Shown one piece after another: positions 53,372-61,745 of a stretch of 64,000 bases of DNA. The number at the start of each line of letters is the position of its first letter. Positions within the stretch are counted from its first letter, which is position 1. The stretch spans positions 62,001-126,000 of the forward strand of contig JAEUKI010000095.1 of NCBI GenBank assembly GCA_016793325.1, in the 5' to 3' direction. Position numbers and translations under genes: made by a program. The notes beneath the pieces were generated by a model. The model ran no database searches. It was not told the DNA's origin and worked only from the letters and a program-made list of their open reading frames with translations. This DNA comes from Myxococcales bacterium (GTDB lineage Bacteria > Myxococcota_A > Polyangia > Polyangiales > Ga0077539).

Positions 53372-55081
53372 TCAGCGCTTGATGAGGACGACCATCACGC
53401 ACTGCGCCCAGGGCTCGCCTTCGGCGCGGTAATACGCCACGCCGAGCCCCATTCGAACGCTCGGTTGCGAGACGAGCGCTTCGGGCAATTCGGCCTCGGG
53501 GGCGCGGTCGTAGCTCGCGGCGCTGGCTGCGGCCCCGAGGTTTCGTTCGCGCAATCGAGCTACAGCGCCGTCGAGCGCTGCGTCGAAGGTCGTTCGCCCA
53601 GCGGTCAGGTCCGCGGCGGAGGCCTGCGCGATCGCGTCGAGTCCGCGGTGGATGCGCACGGGCGCGAGCCCCCGCGCGCTGCGACGGGCGTCGATCACCG
53701 CGCGTAGGGCGTCGCGTTCGCGGTCGATCGTGCTCGGGTCGAGCGTTCGATACGTGGCCCAGGTGACGCCTTCGACCTGCGCGGTGGGTGACGATTCGCG
53801 CGCGTACGCGCAGACGGTGACGCGCGTGGCCTGCGCGTCGAGCAGCGTGGCGCGAGAGGAGGGCCACAGCAGCGTCGCCGCGAGCCACGCAGACGGATCG
53901 CGCGTGGGGAGCCCGAGCGCAGAGGAGAACGCGCCCCGCTCGACGAGGGCGTCGACGTCCCAGCCGGCGATGGTCCCGAGCGCGGCGCGGTCGACGTCGC
54001 GCGAGCGAATCGAGAAGCCGAGCTGCTCGGCCATGAGCACCGGCGCGAGCGAGCAGTTGGTGAGCGCTTGCGCGCCGTCGACGGCGAGGGGCGCGAGGTT
54101 GATCGATTGCCTCCGCGCGTTGAGCTGATCGAGCAGCGCTCGTCCGAAGTCCGAAGGCGCGACGGACTGCGCGCTGCCGGTGACCGCGCGCTGGTAGCCG
54201 TCCGCCAACACGCCCGAGGGGCGAACGAGCACGCGAGCGACGGAGCGAGCGACGATTCGCCCCGGCGGGAGCGCGGCGAGCTCGACCACCGCGGTCGGAT
54301 CCGCGGACGAGACGGGGCACGCGAGCGCGAAGTCAGGGAGGCTGACCGTGCGATCGACGTCGCAACGACGGGTCTCGTTGGCGCCGTCGGTGACGAGCGC
54401 GGTGAGCGATCGCGCGGGGGTCTCGAGCTTTCCACGGAGCTCGACGCGGCCCGAGGACGGGATCATCGAGTAGGGCGCGAGCTCGAGCAGCGAGTTTGCG
54501 TAGAGCACCGTGAGCTGCGCGCGCTCGCCCTGGCGGTGAAACGCCACGCCCATGCGCGTCGCGCCGTCCGGCGGCGCCTCGATGAGCGAGGAGCCTCGAC
54601 GGCGAAGCTCCGCGAGGAGCTGCGACTCGGACGAGCCCTGCATCGTCGCCGAGAGGGACCCGACAGCGATGTTCGCCGTCGTCACGCCGCAGCGCGCGAC
54701 GATGAAGCCCTGAACGTCTCCCGCAGGCGACGCGCCCTGCTGCGCCACGAAGCGCCCGATCTCTCTCGCCGCGCACTGCAGCTCGCTCGTAAACGGCAGC
54801 GCTCGCTCGCCGAGCTGCTCGCGCACGAAGGACGACCACGGGTCCGTGGGCTGCACGCTCGCGCCCGAGACACGATCGGGCAACGGCCCCTCGAGCGTCC
54901 AGCGATCGAGCGACGAGCTCGTTCGAACGGGGGCTGTCGGCCGCATGCGCGAGGCGCGTCGGAGGAGCCGTTGAATCTGTGTGCGCGTCGGAAACGCGCT
55001 CCGACGCTGGGCGCTGCTCGCCCCGTCGGAGCAAGCGACCATCGCGAACGCCGCGAACACGATCCCCGCCCGCTTGTTCAT
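53372..55081 (-). CDS. Lipoprotein with CAP/SCP-like segments
   Basis: 569 residues from ATG 55081. Lipobox FAMVAC (Cys near residue 17). Two segments recall CAP/SCP domains: LLDQLNARRQSINLAPLAVDGAQAL near residue 325, and ALRAVIDARRSARGLAPVRIHRGLDAIAQASAADL near residue 460, with conserved L-N-x-x-R-x2-x-G-L-x-P-L style starts. The last 25 residues (SVRMGLGVAYYRAEGEPWAQCVMVVLI) match the final beta-strands of the CAP fold. The N-terminal 280 residues are beta-rich with scattered Cys. CAP proteins are secreted, and their bacterial roles are mostly unknown. It lies 29 bases downstream of the GMC oxidoreductase gene on the same strand. Confidence 0.6.
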   Translation of the reverse strand: MNKRAGIVFAAFAMVACSDGASSAQRRSAFPTRTQIQRLLRRASRMRPTAPVRTSSSLDRWTLEGPLPDRVSGASVQPTDPWSSFVREQLGERALPFTSELQCAAREIGRFVAQQGASPAGDVQGFIVARCGVTTANIAVGSLSATMQGSSESQLLAELRRRGSSLIEAPPDGATRMGVAFHRQGERAQLTVLYANSLLELAPYSMIPSSGRVELRGKLETPARSLTALVTDGANETRRCDVDRTVSLPDFALACPVSSADPTAVVELAALPPGRIVARSVARVLVRPSGVLADGYQRAVTGSAQSVAPSDFGRALLDQLNARRQSINLAPLAVDGAQALTNCSLAPVLMAEQLGFSIRSRDVDRAALGTIAGWDVDALVERGAFSSALGLPTRDPSAWLAATLLWPSSRATLLDAQATRVTVCAYARESSPTAQVEGVTWATYRTLDPSTIDRERDALRAVIDARRSARGLAPVRIHRGLDAIAQASAADLTAGRTTFDAALDGAVARLRERNLGAAASAASYDRAPEAELPEALVSQPSVRMGLGVAYYRAEGEPWAQCVMVVLIKR

Positions 55082-55110
55082 CGTTCGATCACCCTGAGGT
55101 CGAATGTACG

Positions 55111-56832
55111 CTATGCGTCGGCCGCTGCGAAGTCGTCGCGGATGATCCGCTCGATGTTGCGCTCGGCGAGGGCCGTGATCGTGAGCGCGGGGTTCACGCC
55201 GCCGGCGGAGCGCGGCATCATGGCGCCGTCGATCACGTAGAGCTTGTTGTAGTTGTTGACGCGGCCGTAGTCGTCCGTGGCCTCGCCGATGACCATTCCG
55301 CCGAGGGGGTGGTAGGTGAAGTCGCTGAGGATCCCGTTGACGGTGACGCCGACGGACGAGCCGTTGAGCGAGCCGCCGTTGGCCATGTTGAGTCGATCGG
55401 CGAGGTTTTGCATCGCGCGCACAGAGATGTCGCCGGTGCCCGCGGGCCAGTTGATGACGGACGCGTCCGTCGCCGAATCGTAGGTAAAATGCCCGCGACC
55501 GACGTCGAGCGTCATGCCGAGGTGCAAGAGGCAGTTGCACTCGACGCCCGACGGAAACTGCGCGTGCTCGACGAGGGCGGCGCTGATGGGGTTGCTGAAG
55601 TCCGCGATGGCTTGGCCGGCGAAGCTCGCTTGGTTGGGGCCTGTCGTGGTGCCGACGTTCCACCGCATGAACATGGCGTTGCCGTTGTTGCCGAAGCCTT
55701 GGCCGACGTTGTTGTCGAGCCGCGGGAGCAGGCCCTTGGCCTTGGCCTTCACGAGCAAGTTGGTGGTGCCGTAGGTGCCCGCGGCGAGAAACAAGTACTC
55801 GCAGACGAAGACCTTGCGCTCGACGGGGTTGCCCGACGTGTCGATCACGTCGACGTGCACCGCGTAGCCGTTGCCGCCGGGGCCCGTGGTGACGTCCTTC
55901 ACGAGGTGCTGGGTCTCGATGCGGCACATCCCCGTGGCCTCGGCGTCCGCGAGGTAGGTGCGGTCGAGCGAGAGCTTGCAGCCGTTGTTGTTGCCGTAGA
56001 TGACCTCGCCGGTGAGCGCGGATTCGGGGACGGTTCCCGCGATTTCGCGGCGGATCACGTCCCAGTCGACCGAGAGGTCGACCTCGGTCCAACCTACGCC
56101 CGCGCGCTCGGCTTGCGTGCGCCACACGCGCTCGGCGTCGAACGATCGGTGCGCGAGGATGTCCGCGGGGATGCGCGAGGCGCGGAGCTTCTGCCGCGCG
56201 CGCTCGTAGTACGGCATCATGTCGGCGTATTGAATTCGTGTGCCGAACGCTCGCTGAAACGCGCTCTCGCGCGGGGTCACGACGAAGCCTCCGTACACGA
56301 CGCTCCCGCCGCCCACCGCGGCGCCCGCGTAGATGTTGATCCCGTTGCCGCGGACGCGCTCGAGCACGCCGATGTACTTCGGGATGCGAAACACGGGTCC
56401 GAACGGCAGGACGGTGCTCTCGCTGAGCCACGTCGAGCGACGGTCGGGCAGGAGGAGCGTCGCGAACGTGTTGTACATCGTGGTGAGCGGCCAGCGCTTT
56501 CCGCGCTCCAAGATCACCGACGAGATCCCGCGCTCGGCGAGGCGGAGCGCGGTCACGGCGCCGCCGAAGCCGCTGCCGATGATGAGCACGCGGGTCATCA
56601 CTGTTCCGCCGTCGCGCACCATCGCGTCGGGGGTCGAACGAACGTCGTCGCTCGCCTCGCTGCTCGCGTCCATCGAGGCGTCCATCGACGCGTCCATGCC
56701 GTTGACGCCGCTGTCTGTGCCCGAGTCGACGCCGCTGTCCGCGGGGCCCGCGGGAGGGCTGCATCGTGCGGCGAGCGCGCCCGCGCCAGCGGTCGCGGAC
56801 AAGCGAAGGAGGTCGCGTCGTTTGATCTTCAT
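55111..56832 (-). CDS. GMC oxidoreductase, cholesterol-oxidase-like lipoprotein
   Basis: 573 residues. The N-terminus has a twin-Arg motif (KRRDLLRLS) followed by a hydrophobic stretch ending LAARC, so it may be a Tat-exported lipoprotein. A Ser/Asp linker (MDASMDASMDAS) follows. FAD-binding starts at VLIIGSGFGGAVTALRLAERG near residue 82. GINIYAGAAVGGGSVVYGGFVV near 165 and NNNGCKLSLDRTYL near 280 follow the cholesterol-oxidase-like branch. The C-terminus has YHPLGGMVIGEATDDYGRV with the catalytic His, then LYVIDGAMMPRSAGGVNPALTITALAERN. It may oxidise a sterol or other hydrophobic alcohol outside the cytoplasm; the actual substrate is open. The CAP-like gene follows in the same direction. 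Confidence 0.87.
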   Translation of the reverse strand: MKIKRRDLLRLSATAGAGALAARCSPPAGPADSGVDSGTDSGVNGMDASMDASMDASSEASDDVRSTPDAMVRDGGTVMTRVLIIGSGFGGAVTALRLAERGISSVILERGKRWPLTTMYNTFATLLLPDRRSTWLSESTVLPFGPVFRIPKYIGVLERVRGNGINIYAGAAVGGGSVVYGGFVVTPRESAFQRAFGTRIQYADMMPYYERARQKLRASRIPADILAHRSFDAERVWRTQAERAGVGWTEVDLSVDWDVIRREIAGTVPESALTGEVIYGNNNGCKLSLDRTYLADAEATGMCRIETQHLVKDVTTGPGGNGYAVHVDVIDTSGNPVERKVFVCEYLFLAAGTYGTTNLLVKAKAKGLLPRLDNNVGQGFGNNGNAMFMRWNVGTTTGPNQASFAGQAIADFSNPISAALVEHAQFPSGVECNCLLHLGMTLDVGRGHFTYDSATDASVINWPAGTGDISVRAMQNLADRLNMANGGSLNGSSVGVTVNGILSDFTYHPLGGMVIGEATDDYGRVNNYNKLYVIDGAMMPRSAGGVNPALTITALAERNIERIIRDDFAAADA

Positions 56833-57069
56833 GCGACTGGCGAATGTACGGCATCGCGTCGCGGATCGCGCGCTCGTTGACGGGGGTCATTGTCTCCGAG
56901 CGCATCGATTCGCCACACAATTCCCAGGCGATAACGAACGTCAACGACACTCGTCACCGACGCTCGTCAATCAAGCATCGCGGGTCGGGTCTGATAGCGT
57001 TTGGTGTTGCGCCGCGGGGCGAAATTACTGCACCCCGAATCAAGTGTCGGTCCCGCGCGCAGAGCTTCG

Positions 57070-57903
57070 ATGCGAGTGAAGGAGCGTTCGATGGTTGCTT
57101 CGGTACGTGTGCAGCGAGCGTCGCTCGTTGCGAGCTTCGTCTTGCTGGCTGCGAGCGGCTGCGGAACAGTCACGAGCACGCCGTTTGCGCCCGTGGACGC
57201 CGCCCCGCGCGACGGCGGTGAAGCCGGGGCCGTGGGCTGCGGCGGCGTGAGCATGAACGACTGTCCCGCGGGCCTCGAGCCGTGGGAGCCGATGAACCTC
57301 GCGCCAGCGCCGATGAGCATGGAGGGCGATCCTTTTCCCGAGGCGCTGAGCTTCGCGCGACGGAGCTGGGTCATCCCCGGGACGACGATGCGCACTTCGT
57401 CGGTGCACGCGCGGGCCTTCATCAAGCGCCCCATCGCCGCGGTGTGGGCCGCCGCGCGCGACCCGCAGACGGGGCGCGACCCGACGGCGAGCCAGGGCTT
57501 CGGCGTGCGCGCGTACAACACGGACCCGACCTTCGCGTTTACGTACCGCACGCACGTGACAGTCAACGCGGTGATCACGCTCATGTGGGACGTCGACTGG
57601 CGTCACGGCGTCGTCGACGGAACGATCGAAGCCCCCCGCGTCACCGCCGCCCGCTGGCAAAAGACCATGGGTTCGAGCGAGATCGAGCTCATCGAAGGCT
57701 CGCTCATGCTCCGCGCGGTCGACGGTCAGCCCGACGTCACCGAGGTGCTCTATCAGTACCACTTGAAGGCGCCGTTCTCGAGCAACGAGACCATCGTGGA
57801 CTACCTCACGGTGATCTTCGGCCGGCTCAAGGACAAGGCGCACGGGCGCACGCTCGTGCCAAACGACTGTGCGGGCTGCCCCATGGCCCCGCCGGGCTAT
57901 TGA
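57070..57903 (+). CDS. Hypothetical lipoprotein, possibly START/SRPBCC-like
   Basis: 277 residues from ATG 57070 (ATG 57091 also fits). Lipobox LLAASGC, then an Asp/Ala linker and a short Cys-rich start (GCGGVSMNDCPAG). The domain of about 200 residues has HARAFIKRPIAAVWAAARDPQ near 120, TYRTHVTVNAVITLMWDVDWRHG near 165, and SSEIELIEGSLMLRAVDG and EVLYQYHLKAPFSSNETIVDYLTVIFGRLKDKAHG later. The helix-grip-like pattern (strand, I-x-x-P-I-A-A-V-W helix, paired strands, long last helix) resembles SRPBCC ligand-binding folds. It diverges from the cholesterol-oxidase-like gene, so a shared hydrophobic substrate is possible but unproven. Confidence 0.6.
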   Translation: MRVKERSMVASVRVQRASLVASFVLLAASGCGTVTSTPFAPVDAAPRDGGEAGAVGCGGVSMNDCPAGLEPWEPMNLAPAPMSMEGDPFPEALSFARRSWVIPGTTMRTSSVHARAFIKRPIAAVWAAARDPQTGRDPTASQGFGVRAYNTDPTFAFTYRTHVTVNAVITLMWDVDWRHGVVDGTIEAPRVTAARWQKTMGSSEIELIEGSLMLRAVDGQPDVTEVLYQYHLKAPFSSNETIVDYLTVIFGRLKDKAHGRTLVPNDCAGCPMAPPGY

Positions 57904-57978
57904 GCGTCGCTGCGATCTCGTAGAATGCCGAAGCTCGAGAGCCCGTCCCACGACCTATCGCAGCTCCGCTTCGGGTTT

Positions 57979-58037
57979 GTGACAGGCGCGAACATTTGCA
58001 CCTTGTAAACTCATGAGTTCTTGATCTTGCCTGTCAC
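57979..58037 (+). promoter_or_regulatory. Nested palindromes ahead of the redoxin-like gene
   Basis: Outer arms GTGACAGGC (57979-57987) and GCCTGTCAC (58029-58037) surround a perfect 12-base palindrome AACTCATGAGTT (58008-58019). The redoxin-like start codon lies 34 bases further. This could be an operator with a central dimer site, or a leader hairpin. Role inferred. Confidence 0.5.
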
Positions 58038-58071
58038 CCTTCAACCCCGGCTCCGCTGTAACGCCAAAGCC

Positions 58072-58641
58072 ATGGACGCACACGACTCCGAAGCCAGACC
58101 GTCTTCACGCATCATCACTCGGCGCTCGGCGCTCGCGTTGCCAGCGGCGGTCGGCGCGGCGGCGCTCGCCCCGCGCGTGGCGTCGGCTGAGCCGCGGCTC
58201 GGAGCGGCGTTTCCCGGGTTTTCTGCGCACGACTTGAATGGTGGTGCGCATACGAACCGCGAGTTTACGGGCCGCAAGCGCTTCGTGGTCGTGATCACGA
58301 GCACCGACGCTTCCGAGCTCAGCCGCGCGTGGCTCGATCAGGCCGAGGCGCGCTTGGGGCGAGCGCGGGGCAACGTTCACACGCTGGTGGCGCTGGACCT
58401 CTCGTTCATCGCGTTCGACGGGATCGTGCGGAGCCAAGCGCGGGCGCACACGCCCCAGTGGCGCTGGCCGTTCGTGTGGCTCGAGCGCGACGGGAGCCTG
58501 GCGCGCGCGTTGGGACTTCCCAATGGTAATCGCCTTCCGTGGGCGTACGTCCTCGACGCGCAGGGGGTCGTGCGCATGTGGATCCACGGTCCTGTGTCGC
58601 ACCCGGACGCGCCGGCGTTCTGGACGCTGCTCACGACGTAG
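58072..58641 (+). CDS. Tat-exported redoxin-like protein without Cys pair
   Basis: 189 residues from ATG 58072 (MDAHDSEARPSS). A twin-Arg signal (ITRRSALALPAAVGAAALAPRVASAEP) suggests folded export. The mature part resembles the thioredoxin/peroxiredoxin fold: GAAFPGFSAHDLNGG opening, KRFVVVITSTDASELSRAWLDQAEARL where the redox Cys pair would sit, and RLPWAYVLDAQGVVRMWIHGP with the cis-Pro strand. No Cys is present, so no thiol chemistry; a structural or chaperone-like role is possible. It lies before the convergent GMC dehydrogenase gene and behind the nested palindromes. Confidence 0.65.
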   Translation: MDAHDSEARPSSRIITRRSALALPAAVGAAALAPRVASAEPRLGAAFPGFSAHDLNGGAHTNREFTGRKRFVVVITSTDASELSRAWLDQAEARLGRARGNVHTLVALDLSFIAFDGIVRSQARAHTPQWRWPFVWLERDGSLARALGLPNGNRLPWAYVLDAQGVVRMWIHGPVSHPDAPAFWTLLTT

Positions 58642-58680
58642 CGCGGTGAACGCGCGGGAGGGCGACGAGGGCGAGTCCGC

Positions 58681-60198
58681 TCAGCCTCCGGCGAGCGAGT
58701 GCGCGACGCGCAGGGACATCGCCATGATGGTCCACTGCGGGTTCACGCCGAGGCTCGTCGGCAGGATGCTCCCGTCGGCGACGAACACGTTGGGGACGTC
58801 CCACACGCGGCCGTGTGGATCGACGACGCTGTGCGCGTCGGACGAGCCCATGTGACAGGTCCCGAGCGGGTGCTGCGAGCTGCACTCGAGCTTGGGGCCC
58901 TTGATCTTGCTCCAATCGACCTTCCCGAGCGTGTCGGGCGTGACCGAATCGAGGCCAAATACAGGGAAGAACACTTCTCGCGCGCCCGCGGCGAAGAAGA
59001 TCTTCGCCATGCGCTCGAGCACGACGGGGACCCTCGCGCGATCACGCTTGGTCATCTTGTAGGTGAGCAGCGGCTCGCGTCGAAACGGAACACGCCACAC
59101 GGCGCCCGCGCCTTCGTCGTGGATCATCACGCCGAACATCGCGAGATGACCGACCAACGCGCGGTGCTTGGCGTGGTGCTTTCCGAAGCCGGGCATCGTC
59201 GCGGCGAGGATCCCGTTGGGAACGAAGACGCTGTTGAGCACCGTCCCGTCGTGCTCGTAGTGCTTGCTGTACGCGCTCTGGAGCGCGCCTTCCCAGCCGC
59301 GCACGGGCTCGTCGAAGCGGCCCATCACGCGAAAGCTCGGGTGGAGCGTGAGGTTCTTTCCGAGCGAGCCCGAGCGACGACCGAGCCCCGAGCGACGCAA
59401 GATCAACGGCGTGTACATCGCGCCCGCCGCGAGCACGACCCGCCGCGCGCGCACCCGCAGCGCCGAGCGCGCGGCGCCGTACTCTCCGTCGAGCAGCGAG
59501 CCGCTCACGCCCACCGCGCGGCCTCCCTCGAGCTCGACGCGCTCGACGATCGCGTCCGACACGATCGTGGCCCCGGCTCTCGCGGCGCGAGGCAAATACG
59601 TGCGGTCGACGCCGAGCTTGGCCTCGTGGGGACAGCCGAAGTTGCAGCGACCGCACCCGTTGCAGTTGTGCGTGTTTCGCTGCATCGAATCGAATTTCAC
59701 CCCGAGCGCCTCGCCGCCCTTCACGAAGAGCGCGGTGCTCTTCGAGCGGAGCGACGCAGGGACGTCCTCGATGTGAATGTCCTTGGCGACCTGATCGAAC
59801 CACCGCTGCATTTGCGAGGGGCCGAGGTCATCGATCGAGAGCGCCGAGGACCACTCTTCGAGCACGTGTTCGGGCGCGCGAAAACACACGCCGCCCGTGA
59901 GCGGCGAAGAGCCGCCCACCATGCGCCCCGCGGTCACGTTGATCGAGGGCGAGTCGCCGATCCCCACGGCGAGCGTCATCGCGCCGTCGCGCCACACGTG
60001 GCGGACCGACTCGCTCTGCCGCATCGCGCCGTGCCGCGGCCCCGGAACATGCGGCCCCTCCTCGAGGACGATCACACGCTCGCCCGCCTCCGCGAGCGTC
60101 GCGGCCACGGGAGCCCCGCCCGAACCCGAGCCCACGACCACGGTGTCGCACTCGAGCTCGAGGGGCTTTGCGTACCTGCGCCCAGAGGTCACGTTCAC
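58681..60198 (-). CDS. GMC-type dehydrogenase with four-Cys motif (FAD-glucose-dehydrogenase-like catalytic subunit)
   Basis: 505 residues from GTG 60198, with AGGAG 9 bases upstream. FAD motif TVVVGSGSGGAPVAATLAEAGE near residue 19. A Cys cluster at C179, C182, C185 and C189 (NCNGCGRCNFGCPHEAK) resembles the iron-sulfur cluster region of the FAD-glucose dehydrogenase alpha subunit. The C-terminus has SSQHPLGTCHMGSSDA with the active-site His and SLGVNPQWTIMAMSLR. The start overlaps the small-subunit gene stop by 4 bases. Together they match the gamma-alpha pair of FAD-GDH, but the cytochrome subunit is not next to them. Substrate (sugar or other alcohol) unknown. Confidence 0.88.
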   Translation of the reverse strand: MNVTSGRRYAKPLELECDTVVVGSGSGGAPVAATLAEAGERVIVLEEGPHVPGPRHGAMRQSESVRHVWRDGAMTLAVGIGDSPSINVTAGRMVGGSSPLTGGVCFRAPEHVLEEWSSALSIDDLGPSQMQRWFDQVAKDIHIEDVPASLRSKSTALFVKGGEALGVKFDSMQRNTHNCNGCGRCNFGCPHEAKLGVDRTYLPRAARAGATIVSDAIVERVELEGGRAVGVSGSLLDGEYGAARSALRVRARRVVLAAGAMYTPLILRRSGLGRRSGSLGKNLTLHPSFRVMGRFDEPVRGWEGALQSAYSKHYEHDGTVLNSVFVPNGILAATMPGFGKHHAKHRALVGHLAMFGVMIHDEGAGAVWRVPFRREPLLTYKMTKRDRARVPVVLERMAKIFFAAGAREVFFPVFGLDSVTPDTLGKVDWSKIKGPKLECSSQHPLGTCHMGSSDAHSVVDPHGRVWDVPNVFVADGSILPTSLGVNPQWTIMAMSLRVAHSLAGG

Positions 60199-60701
60199 TG
60201 CGAATCTCCTGGCGAACGAAGGCACGAGACCTCGGTGTGGGTCTCTCGTTGCGTGTCGGGGTGCTCGAACCAGATCATGCAAAGGATCGCCTTGGGCCCG
60301 AGGGCGATGGGACCAAACGCGGTCTGCTCGACGCGCTCGAGCGCGAGAGCGCGGGATTCGGGGTCGAGATCTGCCAGCGTGGGCATGCGCCGGATGAATA
60401 GTGGTGCGAGGATGTTGCACGCGAACAAGCACGCCCCGAGCACGAGCCGCGCGTTGCCGCCCGCCCGTCCGAGAAAGTCCTCGAGCTCGCGCACGAGCCA
60501 CTCGATCCGCGCCGGGTCGGGCGCGCCGTCCTCCGTCGAGAAGAGCCCCTCTGCGAACACGCGGGCCCGCGCGAGGGTCCCGGGGCTCACAGGGTGACGC
60601 GGGCGCTCGTGGACCGCGTCTCCTGGCTCGGGCGGCGCGAGCGCGCCCGCGAGCGGAAGGGCGGACGAATCGTGCTTCTCCTGTGCGATCGGGAGGTGCA
60701 T
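60195..60701 (-). CDS. Small subunit, gluconate 2-dehydrogenase subunit 3-like
   Basis: 168 residues. Residues 60-160 (IEWLVRELEDFLGRAGGNARLVLGACLFACNILAPLFI and LDPESRALALERVEQTAFGPIALGPKAILCMIWF) form the helical subunit-3 fold that binds and helps export the GMC catalytic subunit. No Tat or Sec signal is apparent, unlike the usual Tat leader in such small subunits. It overlaps the catalytic gene by 4 bases, so the two are made together. The PlsC gene starts 27 bases away in the opposite direction. Confidence 0.75.
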   Translation of the reverse strand: MHLPIAQEKHDSSALPLAGALAPPEPGDAVHERPRHPVSPGTLARARVFAEGLFSTEDGAPDPARIEWLVRELEDFLGRAGGNARLVLGACLFACNILAPLFIRRMPTLADLDPESRALALERVEQTAFGPIALGPKAILCMIWFEHPDTQRETHTEVSCLRSPGDSQ

Positions 60702-60727
60702 GCGACGCGCGACTCTGGCACGACTCG

Positions 60728-61516
60728 GTGACCGCGACAGCAGCGATCGACGCGCGCGAGCATCGAAGCAAGCACAAGCCCGTGATTCCGACCAACCGAC
60801 GACGATGGTTCGAGCTGTTCTTCGCGTGGCACGTGCGCGGGCGGTTCGCGAAGCGGTTTTCGGCCGTTCGCGTGACGGGGCTCGAGCACCTCCGCGCCGA
60901 GCGCGAGAAGCGCCCGATCCTGCTCGTGAGCAATCACACGAGCTGGTGGGACCCGCTGGTGTTGTTCGACCTGAGTTTTCGCACGCTGAAGCTCGAAGGC
61001 TACGCGCTCATGGACGCCAAGAACCTCCGGGCGCTCCCGATGCTCGGGTGGATCGGGGCGTTCGGCGTCGAGATCGGCGACAAGCAAGACGGCGAGCGAG
61101 CGGTCGCGTACGCAGGGTCGCTGCTCGATCGCCCCGGGAGGTTCGTCGCGGTGTATCCGCAGGGACGAGAGCGGCCCGTGTTCGAGCGGCCGCTCGGGTT
61201 CAAGCCGGGCGCGGCGAGGATGGCGCTCGCGGCGAAGGTCGAGCCTGCGATCGTTCCGCTCGGGGTGCGGTACGAGTTCGGGCGTCACGAGAAGCCGGAG
61301 GTCTTGGTGAGCATCGGCGCGGCGATCGAGCGCGAAGCGGACGAAGCGACGATCACCACGTCCATGGAGCGCGCCGTCACGCGCGAGCTCGACGCGATCG
61401 AGGCCGCGGTGCTCCGAGGCGAGCACCGATCGTGGCCCGTGCACATCGACGGCGGCGCAGGGCCGAGCGTCGGAGAGCGCATCCTCGCGGGCGACGCGCC
61501 GCGCGTGCACCGTTGA
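60728..61516 (+). CDS. Lysophospholipid acyltransferase (PlsC-like), copy 1
   Basis: 262 residues from GTG 60728. The PlsC motifs are LLVSNHTSWWDPLVLF near residue 60 (H-x4-D catalytic pair) and VAVYPQGRERPVFERPLGFKPGAARMA near 140, where the usual F-P-E-G-T-R appears as Y-P-Q-G-R-E. VEPAIVPLGVRYEF follows. Motif 3-type AKNLRALPMLGWIGAFGVEI lies between. Such enzymes acylate lyso-lipids at the inner membrane. The change from Glu to Gln in motif III may alter substrate choice. No neighbour ties it to a pathway. Confidence 0.83.
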   Translation: MTATAAIDAREHRSKHKPVIPTNRRRWFELFFAWHVRGRFAKRFSAVRVTGLEHLRAEREKRPILLVSNHTSWWDPLVLFDLSFRTLKLEGYALMDAKNLRALPMLGWIGAFGVEIGDKQDGERAVAYAGSLLDRPGRFVAVYPQGRERPVFERPLGFKPGAARMALAAKVEPAIVPLGVRYEFGRHEKPEVLVSIGAAIEREADEATITTSMERAVTRELDAIEAAVLRGEHRSWPVHIDGGAGPSVGERILAGDAPRVHR

Positions 61517-61631
61517 TTTCGTGGGCAGCGAAGCGCGCTCGAACGAAGGGAGCGGAGGCGAGCGAGCCTTGCACAGCAATGGCCCATACAATCAACCTAC
61601 GAGTTGAATTGCGGCGCTTTCACGATGCAAA

Positions 61632-61660
61632 GCCCCGCCATCACTACGTCGTGGCGGGGC
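61632..61660 (+). repeat. Stem-loop after the PlsC-like gene
   Basis: GCCCCGCCA pairs with TGGCGGGGC around an 11-base loop, 115 bases after the stop codon. It lacks a T-run, so it may block exonucleases rather than act as an intrinsic terminator. AAAGCCC before it and GGGCTTT at about 61709 could extend the fold. Confidence 0.5.
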
Positions 61661-61745
61661 GCGCGGCAGCGCGGGTGGGGGCTGCGCTTCGCAGCACCGC
61701 GCCCAACGGGCTTTGATTTCTCAGGCAAGTCCGTCACTTGTGCGC

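Noticed and set aside
53372..56950. A 1192-codon minus-strand frame as a fusion protein
   Set aside because: Its first 620 codons are antisense-style low-complexity sequence lying out of frame over the GMC oxidoreductase gene; the real lipoprotein starts at 55081.
58681..60933. A longer 750-codon form of the GMC dehydrogenase
   Set aside because: The N-terminal 245 codons overlap the small-subunit gene out of frame and are Arg-rich; the GTG at 60198 has a good ribosome site and starts the FAD domain.
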